Of a stretch of 64,000 bases of DNA, positions 62,006-64,000 are shown piece after piece; the first letter of the stretch is position 1; every line of letters begins with the position of its first letter. The stretch covers positions 310,001-374,000 of the forward strand of contig NZ_FOBF01000006.1 of the NCBI RefSeq assembly GCF_900109355.1, in the 5' to 3' direction. A program made the translations under genes and the position numbers. The stretch is from Nonomuraea pusilla (GTDB lineage Bacteria > Actinomycetota > Actinomycetes > Streptosporangiales > Streptosporangiaceae). The notes beneath the pieces were generated by a model that saw nothing but the letters and a program-made list of their open reading frames with translations, was not told the origin of the DNA and did not search any database.

Positions 62006-63946
62006 TCAGGGGACCCAGTGGTTGCCGGTCACGGTGATCATGACCTGGAGCTGGATGCTGGCCGAGTAGTAGCTGCTCGTGTCGATGGGCGTCGCCAGCA
62101 TCTTGTTCCAGAGGGCGTCGAGCCACGCCTGGCTGCCGGAGTCGGTCATGGCCGCCACGGCGAACGGGGCGAAGAAGGCCGCCTCGCTGCCGCTGGAGAT
62201 CTGGGTGCCGTCGAGCTGGTAGCCGATGGCGATCTTGTTCGGGTCGCCGCCGGTCTTGGATCTGATCCAGGAGTTCAGCTTGCGTGCCGCGGCGAGCGAC
62301 GCGGAGTCGCCGCTGGTCACGGCGTCGTCGCCGATGCGCCACGGGGTGCGGCAGGCGTTCCACCAGTACCGGCCGTCGTTGGGGTCCTCCAGCACCTGGC
62401 CCGGCGCGGGCTTCGGGGTGGTGTTGGTGTTGACGACGAAGTCGGGCAGCAGCCCGGTGGCGGGCGCGTGGTTCGCCTGGAGCGTGCTGATCAGGTTCTG
62501 GTGCTTCGACCTGATGGTGTCCCAGGCGGCGTCGCCGGTGGCCTTCCTGAAGGCGCGGAAGTGGTCCACCATCCAGTCCGAGGAGCGGGAGAGGTAGTAG
62601 TACTGGTCGCCCGAACTGGTCCAGTCGCCCAGCTTGAGCAGGTTCGTGGACGGGTTGACCTCGTCCTTCTTGATCGCGTTGATGTGCCGCACGGCGAGCT
62701 GCTTGTAGTTGTACGTGCCGGAGCTGCCCCACTGCCGGTCGGCCAGCAGCAGCCCGTACGCCACGTCCATGTCGCCGTCGGTGGCGCCGTCGCCGCCGTT
62801 CACGCTGCGGCAGCTCGTGTCCTGCTCGGCGGCGAGCAGGTCGGGGTTGATCGAGGACGGGTGGTCGAGCATCCACTTGACCATGCCGTCGAAGATCTTC
62901 TTGGCGTCGGGGTCGGCCCCCGCCATCGTGGCGACGATGACCATGCCGTACCCCTGCGCCTCGGCGACGTACGGGTGGTCGGCGTCGGGGGAGATCACCT
63001 GGTACCAGCCGTTGCCGCAGTTCTGCCGCAGGAACGCCGACTTCCACCGCTGGTAGTAGTCGACCACCTTGGCGTCGAGCGTGGACTGGCCGCCGGACGG
63101 GCGGAGCATGCCCGCCGCGTACGGGATCGCGTGGCTGCCGAACGGCACGCCCACGCCCCCGGCCGACGGCTGGGTGGTGGCGGTGACGGCGGCGCTCGCC
63201 GCCGACAGGTTGCCGGCGGCGTCCCTGGCCTTGACCGTGTAGGTGTAGGAGGTCGAGGGCTGCAGGCCGGTGTCGGTGTGGGTGGTGCCGCTCGCCGTCG
63301 CCACCTGCGTGCCGCCCCGGTAGACGACGTACCCGGTGACGCCCACGTCGTCGGTCGAGGGCGACCAGCTCAGGCCGACGCTGCCCGACGTGGTGCCGGT
63401 CACCGCCAGGTTGCCCGGCACGCTGGGCGGCGTGGTGTCGCCGCCGCCCGCCGGGGCGCCGTACACCTCGAACTCCCACAGCGAGTAGCCGTACGGGGTG
63501 CCGCGCTGGGTGCCGTACACGCGGACGTACCTGCCGTTGCCGGTCAGGGTGAGGTCGTCCACGCCGCCGTCGCCGGCGCCGGTCGTGTAGACGTCGCTCC
63601 AGGTGGACCCGTCGGGCGACGTCTGGACGCGGTACGACTTGGCGTACGCGGCCTCCCAGTTCAGCCGCACCCGGCTGATGGCGTGGGTGGTGCCGAGGTC
63701 GACGCGGATCCATTCGGGGTCGTGGCCCTCGACGCTGGCCCAGCGGGTGGAGGCGCTGCCGTCCACCGCCTTGCCGGGCTCGAACCCGGCGGCCTCGACG
63801 GAGGACGACGTCGCCGGCTTCCCCTGTGACACCAGGGGGTCGGCGAGCGCCGTCCGCGCCGCAGCGACCGCCGGGGGAGCGGTCAGCAGGGGCGCGAGGA
63901 GGGCGGCCAGGGCCACGGCGAGCGTGGCGGCTGTCCTTGACTTCAC
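62006..63946 (-). CDS. Secreted F5/8C-FnIII-GH8 glycoside hydrolase
   Basis: 646 aa. Signal peptide to about residue 29; discoidin/F5-8 type C carbohydrate-binding domain about 35-164 (KAVDGSASTRWASVEGHDPE, WIRVDLGTTHAISRVRLNWE); fibronectin type III about 173-260; GH8 catalytic domain from about 268. The GH8 acid Glu is E329 in AEAQGYGMVIVATMAG, and the aspartates are in GATDGDMDVAYGLLLADRQW (D390-D394). GH8 members cut beta-1,4 glucan, chitosan, xylan or lichenan; the exact target is open. A TTAAGAA/TTCCTAA palindrome lies just upstream of the start. Confidence 0.9.
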   Translation of the reverse strand: MKSRTAATLAVALAALLAPLLTAPPAVAAARTALADPLVSQGKPATSSSVEAAGFEPGKAVDGSASTRWASVEGHDPEWIRVDLGTTHAISRVRLNWEAAYAKSYRVQTSPDGSTWSDVYTTGAGDGGVDDLTLTGNGRYVRVYGTQRGTPYGYSLWEFEVYGAPAGGGDTTPPSVPGNLAVTGTTSGSVGLSWSPSTDDVGVTGYVVYRGGTQVATASGTTHTDTGLQPSTSYTYTVKARDAAGNLSAASAAVTATTQPSAGGVGVPFGSHAIPYAAGMLRPSGGQSTLDAKVVDYYQRWKSAFLRQNCGNGWYQVISPDADHPYVAEAQGYGMVIVATMAGADPDAKKIFDGMVKWMLDHPSSINPDLLAAEQDTSCRSVNGGDGATDGDMDVAYGLLLADRQWGSSGTYNYKQLAVRHINAIKKDEVNPSTNLLKLGDWTSSGDQYYYLSRSSDWMVDHFRAFRKATGDAAWDTIRSKHQNLISTLQANHAPATGLLPDFVVNTNTTPKPAPGQVLEDPNDGRYWWNACRTPWRIGDDAVTSGDSASLAAARKLNSWIRSKTGGDPNKIAIGYQLDGTQISSGSEAAFFAPFAVAAMTDSGSQAWLDALWNKMLATPIDTSSYYSASIQLQVMITVTGNHWVP

Positions 63947-63966
63947 GGGGCGGCTCCGATCGTTAG

Positions 63967-63983
63967 TTAAGAAAGCTTCCTAA
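63967..63983. promoter_or_regulatory. Palindrome upstream of the GH8 gene
   Basis: TTAAGAA-AGC-TTCCTAA, a 17-bp inverted repeat with one mismatch between arms, 20 bases before the ATG of the GH8 gene. Its AT-richness and placement suit an operator for induction by carbohydrate. Confidence 0.5.
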
Positions 63984-64000
63984 CTTTGAGCGGAGCGTAA

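Overview
The window is a GC-rich actinobacterial chromosome segment. Very high G/C at third codon positions, many GTG starts, many 4-base stop/start overlaps and many apparently leaderless promoters point to Streptosporangiales (Nonomuraea-like). The genus is an inference. Most of the window is core chromosome with small accessory patches. I see no prophage, CRISPR array, biosynthetic megacluster or intact insertion sequence.

Layout. 1-2364: arginine/ornithine catabolism (rocD, cut by the window edge, and a DDAH/arginine deiminase-type hydrolase) with an Lrp/AsnC regulator. 2457-5313: a GH1 beta-glucosidase fused in frame to a complete LacI regulator, then a GNAT acetyltransferase. 5471-9340: a CDP-alcohol phosphatidyltransferase pair, recO and uppS. 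9468-13924: a CGNR regulator, an EamA exporter, and the zinc operon znuA-znuC-znuB-zur behind a promoter that carries a Zur-type box. 14164-16490: small membrane and monooxygenase-like genes and glyS. 16526-18131: an accessory patch with a decayed IS982-type transposase, an orphan gene and an NmrA-like reductase. 18804-28525: ppdK behind two tandem DasR/HutC-type operators, an M48 protease, dgt, a flavin reductase, a degenerate M23 lipoprotein and dnaG. 28754-32133: two secreted repeat proteins and a principal-type sigma factor.

The most striking unit is 40462 to 32190 on the minus strand. Seven genes overlap at all six junctions: a coiled-coil protein, a PknG-type kinase, a PP2C phosphatase, a von Willebrand A protein, a zinc-ribbon FHA protein, a GlnX-like membrane protein and a GlnH-like binding lipoprotein. 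PknG-GlnX-GlnH is the known mycobacterial amino-acid sensing module. Here it comes with its own phosphatase, phosphothreonine reader and vWA scaffold, and three of the cytosolic proteins share a recurring Cys4 ribbon. In principle one transcript could encode a whole sense-phosphorylate-read-reset circuit.

40623-50828 holds a GH63-type hydrolase, tRNA-Asn, a stand-alone nitric-oxide synthase oxygenase, an enoyl-CoA hydratase, galK, a PLP enzyme, and a 24-codon membrane micro-ORF coupled to a four-helix membrane protein. 50902-54165 is a TetR gene overlapping a PEP-synthase/rifampin-phosphotransferase-like enzyme. 56060-59843 is a MacB/FtsX-type ABC system divergent from a NarL-type two-component system. 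60001-63983 is a secreted carbohydrate and phosphodiester group (GDPD-like protein, beta-helix protein, F5/8C-FnIII-GH8 enzyme).

Two themes recur. Many genes have a -10 hexamer exactly 6 bases before the start codon, which predicts leaderless mRNAs. Several genes end in short tandem duplications that span the stop codon.
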